The notes under the pieces: model-generated
Database searches by the model: none
Told to the model about the DNA's origin: nothing
What the model saw: only the letters and a program-made list of their open reading frames with translations
In this document: positions 15,122 through 23,248 of the stretch, one piece after another
How positions within the stretch are numbered: position 1 is the first letter of the stretch
Layout of the letters: each line of letters opens with the position of its first letter
Made by a program: the position numbers and the translations under genes
Source of the DNA: Arcobacter sp.
Lineage (GTDB): Bacteria > Campylobacterota > Campylobacteria > Campylobacterales > Arcobacteraceae
Assembly (NCBI GenBank): GCA_002685075.1
Contig: NYWO01000014.1
Location: 1 to 36,426 of the forward strand
Length of the DNA: 36,426 nt
Direction of reading: 5' to 3'

Positions 15122-17243
15122 TAAAAGGCCTTTTTAAAATTAGTAATAAAATTGTAATTGATAATATACCAATTGTTGATATAATTCCTATTGAAAATAG
15201 CGCATGTATCTCTGAAAAGATTAAAACACCAAAACCAGCAAACGTAGATAAAAGAGAATAAATAATTGCTTTATTTGTATTCTTATCTATGTTTTTTGAA
15301 CTCATATAAATTCCAAAATCTATAGAAATTGATAATATTATAAATAAAACAAAAAGATGTAAGATGTTAAAAGCAGTGAAAAAAGAAACACATAAGGTCA
15401 TAGCAAGAGGAAAAACTATATATGAAAAAGCTATTAAATAGTTTTGCTTACTTGAAATAAATATCATTAACATAATATATAAAAAACTAATAGAACCTAA
15501 TATTAAAAGCTCTTTATATACTGCGTTTAAACTCTGTTCAAACATATTTTTTACACTGAGTTGTTCAACAAATGTATATTTTAAAACTTCGTTTTGTTTT
15601 GATTTTGGAACAAAAGCATAGGTAATATAACTATCGTTAAACTTTAGTATTTCAAGACCAAGTTTTTTTATATATTCATTCGTATAATTAGGGTAATCAT
15701 TTTCATAAAGATAAGTATTTAAAAAGTAGTCTTTTTTAAAACCAAGATTATTAGCCTCTTGATTAATTTGTTCATTGGTATTTGTCATATTTAATTTTTT
15801 AAAAATAGCAGTTTTCTCTATAAAATCTTTTTTACTAACAAGAGAACTGACAGAAGCATATGAATTTGGAATATCATTCTTCAATTCATTTGAAAACTCT
15901 ATTAATTCATCAATAGTATTCGCTTTTATAATAACAGATATATTTTTATGGGTGCTTAGTTTAGTATTGAAAAAACTTTCAATATCTTTTAGTTTTTTAT
16001 TATTGATATTTAAACTCTCTAGGTTTGAATTAAACTTAAGTTGTGAAATAGCAAGTATAATTAGTAGAAAAGACACTCCTAAAATATATATTGGTTTGAC
16101 TTTTATTATTTGATTGTAGTTGATTTCTTTATTAGAATCAATAGTTTTAAATTTAATTTTTGGAAAAAGAAAAGTAAATTGAAGATATGAAAATACTAAA
16201 GATATAATTGAAAAATAACACAGTTGTTTAATTAAATCAAAAGATACAAAAGAGATTATAAAAAATGTTCCAACACTTGTAATCATTCCAAAGAAAACAT
16301 CTCTATTAATAGTTTTTTCTCTATTAATATCTTTCTCATAATATCCATGAACATAATTATGAAACATATAATCAATGGCAACGGTTGAAATTGAAATTCC
16401 AAATACCAATACAAAAATTGAAAGCTCATCAAAAAGTAGTGATGTAATTATTAAAGCTAAAGTAATAGAAGAAGCAAGTGTGATTAAACTGTTTGCTAAA
16501 AGCTTAATATTTCTTAATATAATTAAGTATAAAAGTAAAAGAAAAATAGTAGAAAGTAAAATGATTTTATTAATATCCTCTTTTATAATTCTAGAGTTTT
16601 CTACAAAATAAAATATAGGAGAAAAAGCTTTAATTTGACTATCAATATTTTGATGAACTTTATCATAAATCTTTTCATAATCTTTTATACTATTTATTGA
16701 ATTATCGATATTAAATATAGAAAAATAGCCATAATCTTTCAAAATAAGATGATTGTTCTTTATGTTTAAATTCTTAATAGATTTTTCTTTAATGAAAATA
16801 TTTAAAGGATCATTTTTATTGAAATTATACGAAAACCTAGCATTTATTAGTTTCTCTTTTATTTCTTCTAGTTCTTTTTGAATATTAATTTTATCTAGTT
16901 TTTGATAATCAATTTTATCTTTATATATTTTATATTTAGAGTTATACTCTTTTAGTAGTTTGTTTTCTTTTCTTTTTTGTAGAGATAATCCATCTATTTT
17001 TATTAGTTTTTGTTCTACTTTTTTTATTTTTTCTAATGAAACTTTATCTAAACCTTCTATAGAAATAAAAATCTTTTTACTTAACTGAAATTTATTGAAT
17101 TCTTGTATTAGTTCTTTTTTTTCACCTTCTGGTAAAATTGCAGTTATGCTTGTTGAAATACTTTTATAAGAGTTTAAACTTATTGCAATAAGTATTAATA
17201 TAAATAAAACAATTATATTAATAAAATTATTTAGTCTGAACAA
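15102..17243 (-). CDS. MMPL/RND-family lipid exporter
   Basis: The 713-residue inner-membrane protein has the RND-like layout in two halves. A first helix (about 7-25) and a periplasmic domain (to about 220) are followed by a helix bundle with GISISTVAIDYMFHNYVHG. A second hydrophobic start (about 385-400), another periplasmic domain, and a second bundle with ILSISIDFGIYMSSKN follow. The buried Asp residues in AIDY and SIDF are the proton-relay positions of MMPL proteins. Similar exporters are a fixed part of aryl polyene clusters, where they are thought to move the product across the envelope. It overlaps the LolA-like gene upstream by 17 bases and the ligase downstream by 20. Confidence 0.87.
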   Translation of the reverse strand: MFRLNNFINIIVLFILILIAISLNSYKSISTSITAILPEGEKKELIQEFNKFQLSKKIFISIEGLDKVSLEKIKKVEQKLIKIDGLSLQKRKENKLLKEYNSKYKIYKDKIDYQKLDKINIQKELEEIKEKLINARFSYNFNKNDPLNIFIKEKSIKNLNIKNNHLILKDYGYFSIFNIDNSINSIKDYEKIYDKVHQNIDSQIKAFSPIFYFVENSRIIKEDINKIILLSTIFLLLLYLIILRNIKLLANSLITLASSITLALIITSLLFDELSIFVLVFGISISTVAIDYMFHNYVHGYYEKDINREKTINRDVFFGMITSVGTFFIISFVSFDLIKQLCYFSIISLVFSYLQFTFLFPKIKFKTIDSNKEINYNQIIKVKPIYILGVSFLLIILAISQLKFNSNLESLNINNKKLKDIESFFNTKLSTHKNISVIIKANTIDELIEFSNELKNDIPNSYASVSSLVSKKDFIEKTAIFKKLNMTNTNEQINQEANNLGFKKDYFLNTYLYENDYPNYTNEYIKKLGLEILKFNDSYITYAFVPKSKQNEVLKYTFVEQLSVKNMFEQSLNAVYKELLILGSISFLYIMLMIFISSKQNYLIAFSYIVFPLAMTLCVSFFTAFNILHLFVLFIILSISIDFGIYMSSKNIDKNTNKAIIYSLLSTFAGFGVLIFSEIHALFSIGIISTIGILSITILLLILKRPFNDSKSI

Positions 17244-17706
17244 TATTTATCCTATCTTCATTTGTAAAATAAATATTTAAAAAATCAAGATTCTTAGCAG
17301 TTTTTTTATACGTAATTTTATCTATTACGCTTGAAATATGATCATCTGGTATTAAAACTGTTTCTTCTTTTTCTTTTTTAATCTCAAAAAACTCTTCTAG
17401 TTTTTCTAAATCATCTTTATAAATAGCATTAATTAGTGTACTAAAAATACTAAGTTCTAAATTTTCATCATAAGAAAGAATTGTCTCTTTGTCATCTTTT
17501 ATTTGTAAGATATTATCTACTTGAAATTTAAATGAAGTTTCTTCATTTTCATAAGAAAGTTTTGTAAAAATTTTGTCAAATACCAAGATACCTTTTTTAC
17601 TAACTTCTAAATCAACTGCATTTATATATTTTGTTTCATTAAATTTAACTTCGTTTGATAAAACTAATGTCATAAAAACTGATAAAATCATAAAAAGTTT
17701 AAACAT
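17227..17706 (-). CDS. LolA-like periplasmic lipid/lipoprotein carrier
   Basis: I choose the ATG at 17706, preceded by AAGGA at good spacing and giving a clean signal peptide (MFKLFMILSVFMTLV, cleavage near LSN-EV). A longer reading from 17760 adds an unlikely cytosolic prefix. The mature part of about 140 residues is strand-rich with a LolA-like pattern (NAVDLEVSKKGILVFDK; NILQIKDDKETILSY; and the late TYKKTAKNLDFLNIYF). Aryl polyene clusters usually carry such a protein next to the MMPL exporter, where it may ferry the product through the periplasm. Its start overlaps the upstream membrane-protein gene by 8 bases. Confidence 0.75.
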   Translation of the reverse strand: MFKLFMILSVFMTLVLSNEVKFNETKYINAVDLEVSKKGILVFDKIFTKLSYENEETSFKFQVDNILQIKDDKETILSYDENLELSIFSTLINAIYKDDLEKLEEFFEIKKEKEETVLIPDDHISSVIDKITYKKTAKNLDFLNIYFTNEDRINIVQTK

Positions 17707-18235
17707 TTTTTTCCTTATTAAAATATAATTTTTTATGTGTAAATTGAATGATTCCTGCAATTATGAAAATAAAATACCATCCAATTGATGAATAAAATAT
17801 CCAATATTGAATATTTCCATTATACAGAACAAATGAATGAAAAGCTAAATTCACAAGTGAAACAAAAAACCAAAATAGTGTGGATTTTTGAATATATTCT
17901 TTTTCATCATCAAGAACTTCTTTTTTTATTTTTTCTAAAAATATAAAGATAAAAGAATTTCGTGAAATATATGTGTATAAAATAAAGGAAGAAATAAAAA
18001 AAGAAATTAAAAAAGGCAATATTTTTAATACTGTAAAACTATCCAAGAAATAAGCAAGAATAGAAATAAAGATATATAAAACAGAGAAGAAATACTCTTT
18101 TATTCCTTTTTTAAAGGTAAGAATGAACCAAATAATTGAAAATAAAAATATACATAAAGATACAATTTGTAGTTCAAAATTCTGTAAAGAATAAAAAACT
18201 ACAGGTGCATAAATTAGTGATATTATTAAATTCAT
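17699..18235 (-). CDS. Polytopic membrane protein, COG4648-like, APE-associated
   Basis: The 178-residue protein is almost entirely hydrophobic, with about five to six membrane helices: residues about 5-15, 23-40, 48-65, 70-92, 120-140 and 145-165. A cytosolic charged loop (EKIKKEVLDDEKEYIQK) lies after the fourth. Proteins of this type (COG4648) are regular but uncharacterised members of aryl polyene clusters. It overlaps its upstream neighbour by one base and the LolA-like gene by eight. It may assist lipid anchoring or export. Assignment rests on size, topology and context. Confidence 0.65.
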   Translation of the reverse strand: MNLIISLIYAPVVFYSLQNFELQIVSLCIFLFSIIWFILTFKKGIKEYFFSVLYIFISILAYFLDSFTVLKILPFLISFFISSFILYTYISRNSFIFIFLEKIKKEVLDDEKEYIQKSTLFWFFVSLVNLAFHSFVLYNGNIQYWIFYSSIGWYFIFIIAGIIQFTHKKLYFNKEKNV

Positions 18236-18732
18236 TATTTAGTTAATAATTTCTTTTTCTCTTGTAAATATTCATCTTCTGTTAAAGTTCCATTATCATA
18301 CAAGTCTTTGATTTTTTTCAAATCATCATATTTATTATGTATAATTACTTTTTCTTTAATTTTATCATTACATATAAATATAATTTCAATTTTTGGAAAA
18401 TTTCCTAAAATATATGGAGGTTGTCCTGTATGTTCTGATATTTTAGTTACATTAAAAGTTGGATTAATATTCTTACAAAAAGTAAGTGCTCTTTTCATTG
18501 CTGAATTTCTAAGTGCACGAGTTGCAACAAAACCTGAGGCTGCTTGATGGAATATTCTATATTTCTGACCTTCAAGTTTTTCAGAGGATTTATAAAAATC
18601 TTTTTGTCCCGTATAGATTACATCTTCAAAATGTGATTTACTTTCGTTAACTTTTTTTATCTCAGACTTTACAGCACAACCTGTAATCAAAAAAGAACCT
18701 ATAACTAAACTTATTAAAATACTTTTATTCAT
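18235..18732 (-). CDS. Lipoprotein with C-terminal SHOCT domain
   Basis: The ATG at 18732 follows GGAAGT at good spacing and starts a lipoprotein signal (MNKSILISLVIGS, lipobox LITGC). The upstream reading from 18783 overlaps fabG and lacks this logic. The central part (ATRALRNSAMKRALTFCKN; TGQPPYILGNFPKIEI) resembles a domain seen in other proteobacterial lipoproteins. The last 30 residues (DDLKKIKDLYDNGTLTEDEY) are a SHOCT helical hairpin, a small oligomerisation or peptide-binding module. Its position between fabG and the envelope genes suggests a role in product export or anchoring. No enzymatic motif is visible. Confidence 0.75.
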   Translation of the reverse strand: MNKSILISLVIGSFLITGCAVKSEIKKVNESKSHFEDVIYTGQKDFYKSSEKLEGQKYRIFHQAASGFVATRALRNSAMKRALTFCKNINPTFNVTKISEHTGQPPYILGNFPKIEIIFICNDKIKEKVIIHNKYDDLKKIKDLYDNGTLTEDEYLQEKKKLLTK

Positions 18733-18763
18733 TTTACTTCCTTTACTATTCTTGTTCTCTTTG

Positions 18764-19465
18764 TTATCTAACCATACCACCACTGATATTTAAAACTTCA
18801 CCACTTACATAACTTGCATCGACACCTATAAAATAAGCACATTTCGCAACTTCTTCTGCTTTTCCAAATCTTTTTAATGGAATTGCTTTTTTCATTTCTT
18901 TTACATTGGGAATATTTTCAATCATTTCAGATTCAATTATTCCAGGAGCAATTGCATTTACTCTAATATTGTATCTGCCTAATTCAATAGCAAGAGTTTT
19001 AGTAAAAGCAATAACACCACCTTTAGAAGCTGAATAATTAGCTTGTCCCTGATTCCCAGTGATTCCAGAAATAGATGCTACATTTACAATGCTTCCTCTT
19101 TTATTCATCATCATGTTTTTAGATATGGTTTTTGTTACATGATAAATACCATTTAAATTAGTATTAATTACGTCTTCCCATTCTTCATCATCCATAAAGA
19201 AAAATAGATTATCTTTAATAATTCCAGCATTATTTACTAATACATCAACATTTATATCTTCAAGTGTTGATTTAATAGATTCTTTATCTTTCATATTAAA
19301 AGTAATTATTTCACCATGTTCAATACTTTCAAGTAGTTCTTCTGCTTTTTGTTTATTACTATTGTAATGAATGTAAACAAAGTAGCCATTCTTTGCATAT
19401 TCTTTTACAATGGCTTCACCAATAGATCCAGTTGCACCTGTAACTAATACTTTTTTTAATTCCAT
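18764..19465 (-). CDS. 3-oxoacyl-ACP reductase (FabG-type SDR)
   Basis: It reduces the beta-keto group after each condensation, using NAD(P)H. The 233-residue short-chain dehydrogenase has the cofactor loop TGATGSIG (about 9-16), the NNAG motif (78-81), and the catalytic set Ser131, Tyr144 and Lys148 (ANYSASKGG). The C-terminal SGEVLNISGGM is typical of FabG. In aryl polyene clusters this ketoreductase works with the KS/CLF and ApeI/ApeP dehydratase. It is placed directly after the ammonia-lyase gene, ten bases apart. It is slightly shorter than FabG of fatty acid synthesis (about 245), as is usual for the cluster form. Confidence 0.9.
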   Translation of the reverse strand: MELKKVLVTGATGSIGEAIVKEYAKNGYFVYIHYNSNKQKAEELLESIEHGEIITFNMKDKESIKSTLEDINVDVLVNNAGIIKDNLFFFMDDEEWEDVINTNLNGIYHVTKTISKNMMMNKRGSIVNVASISGITGNQGQANYSASKGGVIAFTKTLAIELGRYNIRVNAIAPGIIESEMIENIPNVKEMKKAIPLKRFGKAEEVAKCAYFIGVDASYVSGEVLNISGGMVR

Positions 19466-19475
19466 AATTTCTTCT

Positions 19476-20996
19476 TTAAATAAATTTAGCTGATTTAATT
19501 AATGGTTTAATATTTTTAATATCAATATCCATTCTTCTATCAGCATATAAAGGTTCAATTATTTTTCTTATCTCATTATGGATGTTTTTTAAGTGAGGTG
19601 AAACTTCTGCTTCTCCTCTAATATCAACAGCTTGTGCCATTCCAATAAATGCAATCGCTAACATATTTGTTAAATCAGGCATCATTTTAGCAAAGTCATT
19701 TGCAGCTGTTGTTCCCATAGAAACTTTATCTTGGTTTAAAGATTCAGTTGGTCTTGAATGTATTGATGCTGCTGTTGTATTTTTAATAACATCAGCACTT
19801 AATGAACTTAAACTAATTTGCATAGCTTTAAATCCATGAAAAAATGGCTCTTTTGAAAGTTTAAGGTTTTCACCTAATCCTCGGTTAAATTTATGATCAA
19901 CCAAAAGTGCAAACTCTTTATCTAATAAATCAGCTAAATTAGCAGCACAAATTTTAAGTGTGTCCATTGCATGTGCAACATATCCACCGTAGAAGTTTCC
20001 TGATGTATAAATCTTTTGATTTTCTCCATCAATTAATGGGTTATCATTTACAGAATTTATTTCTGTTTCTACCCAATTTTTTGAGATTTCTAAGTTATCT
20101 CTGATTACACCTAAAACTTGAGGTGCACATCTCATTGAGTATGTATCTTGAATATTTAAGTTATTATCCTCAAAAAACTTATCATATCTGCCATCTCTAC
20201 CGTGAGTTAGTTTTGAGCCTGCAATTTTTGTTTGAATATTTTTGGCAGCTTTAATTTGTCCAGAGAATGGTTTTGAATCATGTACAAAATCAGCAACTGG
20301 AGTATCATCTCCTAATAAAACCTCGAACATACCTGCAACATATGATTCCATAGAGTCTAAAATCACTTCAAATTCTTCAATAGCTTTAAGTGCAATTGCA
20401 CTCATAATTGTAGTTCCATTCATTATTGCTAAAGCTTCTTTAGGTTCAAATACATAAGGTTTAATATTAAGTTCATTATAAACTTCCATAACGTCTTTGA
20501 TTTCACCTTTATAATATACTTCTCTCTCCCCTGCAACAACAGCAGCAATATAAGATAATGGAGTTAAATCACCACTTGCTCCAACTGAACCTTGAGAAGG
20601 GATTACTGGAATAATATCTTTTTGAATTAGCATTTCTAATCTATGAAGTAAATTTATTGAAACACCAGAACGAGCTTTACTTAGTGAGATAGTTCTACAA
20701 ATAACTGCGTATCTACATACTTCATAACTTAGGTTTACACCAATTCCACATCCGTGAAATCTAAAAAGGTTTGTTTGTAATTTTGCTGCATCATCATAGT
20801 TAACATAGTTTCTTCCAGCATCTCCATAACCTGTTGTAATACCATATATTGGTTTACCTTGTTTTATTGTATCCATCATAAAATCATGTGTGTGATTGAT
20901 AAATGTTATGAATTCTTTGTCTTTACTTATTTCTACGTTTGACGCTTTACTAATTTCTTCTAAAGAAATATGTCTCTTATCTATGTTTAATATCAT
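19476..20996 (-). CDS. Aromatic amino acid ammonia-lyase (HAL/PAL/TAL family)
   Basis: MIO-dependent lyases remove ammonia from His, Phe or Tyr. The 506-residue protein has the Ala-Ser-Gly that forms the MIO group (140-142, in GSVGASGDLTPLSY), the catalytic Tyr51 loop (YGITTGYGD), and IMNGTTIMS. The selectivity site reads Phe80-His81 (LFRFHGCGIG), where histidine lyases have Ser-His, tyrosine lyases commonly His-Leu, and phenylalanine lyases Phe-Leu. The substrate is therefore not settled by these residues. In flexirubin and aryl polyene clusters the homologue makes 4-coumarate or cinnamate as the polyene starter. No hut genes lie nearby, which argues against histidine breakdown. Confidence 0.88.
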   Translation of the reverse strand: MILNIDKRHISLEEISKASNVEISKDKEFITFINHTHDFMMDTIKQGKPIYGITTGYGDAGRNYVNYDDAAKLQTNLFRFHGCGIGVNLSYEVCRYAVICRTISLSKARSGVSINLLHRLEMLIQKDIIPVIPSQGSVGASGDLTPLSYIAAVVAGEREVYYKGEIKDVMEVYNELNIKPYVFEPKEALAIMNGTTIMSAIALKAIEEFEVILDSMESYVAGMFEVLLGDDTPVADFVHDSKPFSGQIKAAKNIQTKIAGSKLTHGRDGRYDKFFEDNNLNIQDTYSMRCAPQVLGVIRDNLEISKNWVETEINSVNDNPLIDGENQKIYTSGNFYGGYVAHAMDTLKICAANLADLLDKEFALLVDHKFNRGLGENLKLSKEPFFHGFKAMQISLSSLSADVIKNTTAASIHSRPTESLNQDKVSMGTTAANDFAKMMPDLTNMLAIAFIGMAQAVDIRGEAEVSPHLKNIHNEIRKIIEPLYADRRMDIDIKNIKPLIKSAKFI

Positions 20997-20999
20997 TAA

Positions 21000-21854
21000 T
21001 TACTCCCAAAAATTATAAAAATTGAACCATTGATTTGGATATTCTTTTAAAATATCTTCAAATAGTCTTATATATTCTTCCATTGCCTGTGAAATAGCTT
21101 CTTTTTCATTTAAATTACAATCTAAATTTATATCAATAGTCTTAACTGTGTATTCTTGAATACCTGTGTTTATTACGAAATATGCAAGTATAGGTGTTTT
21201 TGTTCTAAATGCAATTTTAAAAGGATTCAGATTAAAATATGCATCTTTATGAAAAAATTTAATTTTGTATTTGTATTTTTTATCTGTAGGTCTATCTGAC
21301 ATTATTGCAATTACTTCATCATTTGAAATAGCATTTGCAATTTCAATAGATACAGGAATCTGTCCCATTGACTGATCAATTATTTTTGTATTAGATATTT
21401 TTTTTTCTATTGAATTTTCTATATCTTTAATACTATCTAATATAATTTCTTGCATTACAATATTAACTGTATTTTCTGTGATTGGATTATTTGAACTTGC
21501 TGCCCAACCACCAAAATGCGAAAATAAAACTATTGTTTTTTTACTAAGAATTTCTTGAACTTTTTCTTTTTCATTATAAATAAAATTATAAGAAGCTGGG
21601 TCATATCTTGAAATGAATCTATCAACCATACAAATTGCAAAAACTCTTAAGTGAGTAAAGTAAACCCAATTATTAAATTCAAGATTTAAATGTTTATAAT
21701 AATCTTTTAAAGAGCTTCTTACATTTTGCGCAAAAATAAAATAAAAAAAACTAACAGGATACATTAGATAATAGATAAATTTATATCCAAATATTTTGTA
21801 AAGATTGAAGACTAATTTTATGCTCCAACCACTTCCTCTTTGCTTTGTACTCAT
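21000..21854 (-). CDS. LpxL/HtrB-like acyltransferase with a changed catalytic motif
   Basis: The 284-residue membrane-associated protein resembles late lipid A acyltransferases. It has an N-terminal hydrophobic helix (about 20-42), then SHFGGW with His113, and later SDRPTDKKYKYKIKFF and FNLNPFKIAFRTKTPILAYFV. Lipid A acyltransferases carry His-x4-Asp/Glu; here the acidic position is Ala118 (HFGGWA), so the usual His/acid pair is incomplete. In aryl polyene clusters this family is thought to attach the polyene to a lipid or glycolipid. It lies directly after the glycosyltransferase gene, one base apart, as expected for a two-step anchoring module. Confidence 0.8.
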   Translation of the reverse strand: MSTKQRGSGWSIKLVFNLYKIFGYKFIYYLMYPVSFFYFIFAQNVRSSLKDYYKHLNLEFNNWVYFTHLRVFAICMVDRFISRYDPASYNFIYNEKEKVQEILSKKTIVLFSHFGGWAASSNNPITENTVNIVMQEIILDSIKDIENSIEKKISNTKIIDQSMGQIPVSIEIANAISNDEVIAIMSDRPTDKKYKYKIKFFHKDAYFNLNPFKIAFRTKTPILAYFVINTGIQEYTVKTIDINLDCNLNEKEAISQAMEEYIRLFEDILKEYPNQWFNFYNFWE

Positions 21855-21855
21855 A

Positions 21856-22563
21856 TTATTGTTTGTATCTTTTTTTAAGAAAGAATTTTAAAGGTAACAG
21901 TCTAATATGAACCATTACAATAGCAGCAGTATCCCAAAATTTTTTGAAGTGACTAACTCTTTCATTTGCACTAGGATAGTAACAATCAATAACAACTTCT
22001 TTGATTATTCTTCCTTTCCAAGAATGTTTAACTAAAACTTCCATTTCCCAATCAAATCTTGATGTTCTTATATCTAAGTCTAAAATTGAAGTAGGGTAAA
22101 GTCTGAATCCTGATAAAGAATCTTTTATTTCTTGTTCTGTATCCCAAGTAGCCCAGAAATTACTGAACCATCTCCCAAATTTTGAACCATTTGGAACATT
22201 GTCAATATCAAAATCTCTAGCACCAATTATAATTTCATCTTTACTATTACAGTCCTTAATGATTTTTATAATTTCTGATGCAAGATGTTGTCCATCTCCA
22301 TCTAAACTTACAAAATAGTTATATCCCAACTCTTTTGCAGCTCTAGCACCACTCAAAATTGCTTCACCTTTTCCAAGGTTTTGTTCATGTCTTATGATTG
22401 ATAAATTTTCATGGGGAATTAAAATATTTTCAACAGGATTAGTATATCCATCATCAATTACAATTACTTTATAATTATGAGCAATAATATCATCTACAAC
22501 AGTTTGTATTGTGTAGTCATTATTTAATGTTGGTACTGTAACTATTATTTCATTTTGTTTCAT
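21856..22563 (-). CDS. Family 2 glycosyltransferase (DPM synthase-like)
   Basis: The 235-residue GT-A enzyme has Asp37-Asp38-Gly for the nucleotide sugar, NLGKGEAIL (about 62-70), the metal-binding Asp88-x-Asp90 (SLDGDGQH), and DSLSGFRLYP (from about 148), a pattern shared with dolichyl/polyprenyl-phosphate sugar transferases. There is no membrane domain except perhaps a basic C-terminal tail. It overlaps the ApeI-like gene by 14 bases and precedes the acyltransferase. It probably glycosylates the polyene head or its lipid anchor. Sugar and acceptor are unknown. Confidence 0.85.
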   Translation of the reverse strand: MKQNEIIVTVPTLNNDYTIQTVVDDIIAHNYKVIVIDDGYTNPVENILIPHENLSIIRHEQNLGKGEAILSGARAAKELGYNYFVSLDGDGQHLASEIIKIIKDCNSKDEIIIGARDFDIDNVPNGSKFGRWFSNFWATWDTEQEIKDSLSGFRLYPTSILDLDIRTSRFDWEMEVLVKHSWKGRIIKEVVIDCYYPSANERVSHFKKFWDTAAIVMVHIRLLPLKFFLKKRYKQ

Positions 22564-22870
22564 ATATTATTTCACTAACTTTTTTATCACTTTTATTTAT
22601 TATTATTTTATATTTATTATTACTATTTGAAGTAATATTATATTCTATTATATCATTAGGTAAAATTAAAGAAATAAATTTTGCTTTTTTTATAGAAATA
22701 ATTTGATGGGTAAATATTTCTGCAATTATATCAATTTGTAAAAAACCTGGAAGTATCTCATTATCAGGGAAATGAGCCTTAAATACAGGATGATTCTTAG
22801 CTGACAATTTTATTACACATTTATTTTCATTCTTACTAAGAATTTTATAAAGCTTATTATTTAAATTCAT
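22550..22870 (-). CDS. apeI: ApeI-type 3-hydroxyacyl-ACP dehydratase (hot-dog fold)
   Basis: It removes water from 3-hydroxyacyl-ACP to form each double bond of the polyene. The 106-residue single hot-dog protein has NHPVFKAHFPDNEILPGFLQID. By alignment with FabZ/FabA the catalytic His is His33 and the acidic partner is Asp47, in the FabZ Glu position and as in FabA. In aryl polyene systems ApeI works as a heterodimer with ApeP, and an ApeP-like protein is encoded in the divergent operon. It is the first gene of the long minus-strand run. It is shorter than FabZ (about 140-150). Confidence 0.85.
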   Translation of the reverse strand: MNLNNKLYKILSKNENKCVIKLSAKNHPVFKAHFPDNEILPGFLQIDIIAEIFTHQIISIKKAKFISLILPNDIIEYNITSNSNNKYKIIINKSDKKVSEIIYETK

Positions 22871-22898
22871 TATACTTTCTTTATTATTATTAAAGATA

Positions 22899-22904
22899 AT
22901 TATA
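22899..22904 (-). promoter_or_regulatory. Candidate -10 element of the minus-strand polyene operon
   Basis: The minus strand reads TATAAT about 29-34 bases upstream of the apeI start at 22870. It lies in the 126-base divergent gap 22871-22996. No -35 consensus is seen. Confidence 0.45.
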
Positions 22905-22922
22905 CATAAAGAATTATTAAAA

Positions 22923-22928
22923 TATAAT
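22923..22928 (+). promoter_or_regulatory. Candidate -10 element of the plus-strand polyene operon
   Basis: TATAAT lies 69 bases upstream of the ACP start at 22997. It is back to back with the minus-strand -10 only 18 bases away, so the two promoters would share one control region. Confidence 0.4.
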
Positions 22929-22957
22929 TTATAAGATATTTAAAAGATGAAAAATAG

Positions 22958-22980
22958 TAAACTATCTTTAATATAGTTTA
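22958..22980. repeat. Small inverted repeat in the divergent control region
   Basis: TAAACTAT at 22958-22965 is repeated inverted as ATAGTTTA at 22973-22980 with a 7-base spacer. It lies in the expected 5' leader of the plus-strand operon. It could be an operator or leader hairpin; with this AT content chance is also possible. Confidence 0.3.
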
Positions 22981-22996
22981 AAAGGTTAATAAAAAT

Positions 22997-23248
22997 ATGA
23001 TTACAAATGATGAGTTTAAAAAAGTACTAATTGAAGGTTTAAATCTAGAAGATATTAGTGTAGATGAAATTGAAGATGATGGACCTTTATTTGGTGATGA
23101 TGGATTAGGACTTGATTCTGTGGATTCAATTGAATTAGTTTTAATTATTGAAAAAGAATATGGCGTTAAAATCAAAAACTCTGAAGAATATCATGATATC
23201 TTCGCATCGGTAAATAATTTATTAAAATTTATAAATGAAAATAAGTAA
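22997..23248 (+). CDS. Acyl carrier protein 2
   Basis: The acidic 83-residue protein has the phosphopantetheine serine at Ser41 in LGLDSVDSIEL, the standard ACP motif. It is the first gene of the plus-strand polyene operon and overlaps the following ketosynthase gene by 14 bases. It is clearly different in sequence from ACP 1 of the ABC/KS block, so each KS pair seems to have its own carrier. It likely holds the growing aryl polyene chain. Confidence 0.9.
   Translation: MITNDEFKKVLIEGLNLEDISVDEIEDDGPLFGDDGLGLDSVDSIELVLIIEKEYGVKIKNSEEYHDIFASVNNLLKFINENK

Noticed and set aside
19476-20996. Histidine utilisation (hutH) annotation
   Set aside because: No other hut gene is nearby, and the gene is embedded in a polyene operon directly before the FabG-type reductase; the pocket residues also differ from histidine lyases.
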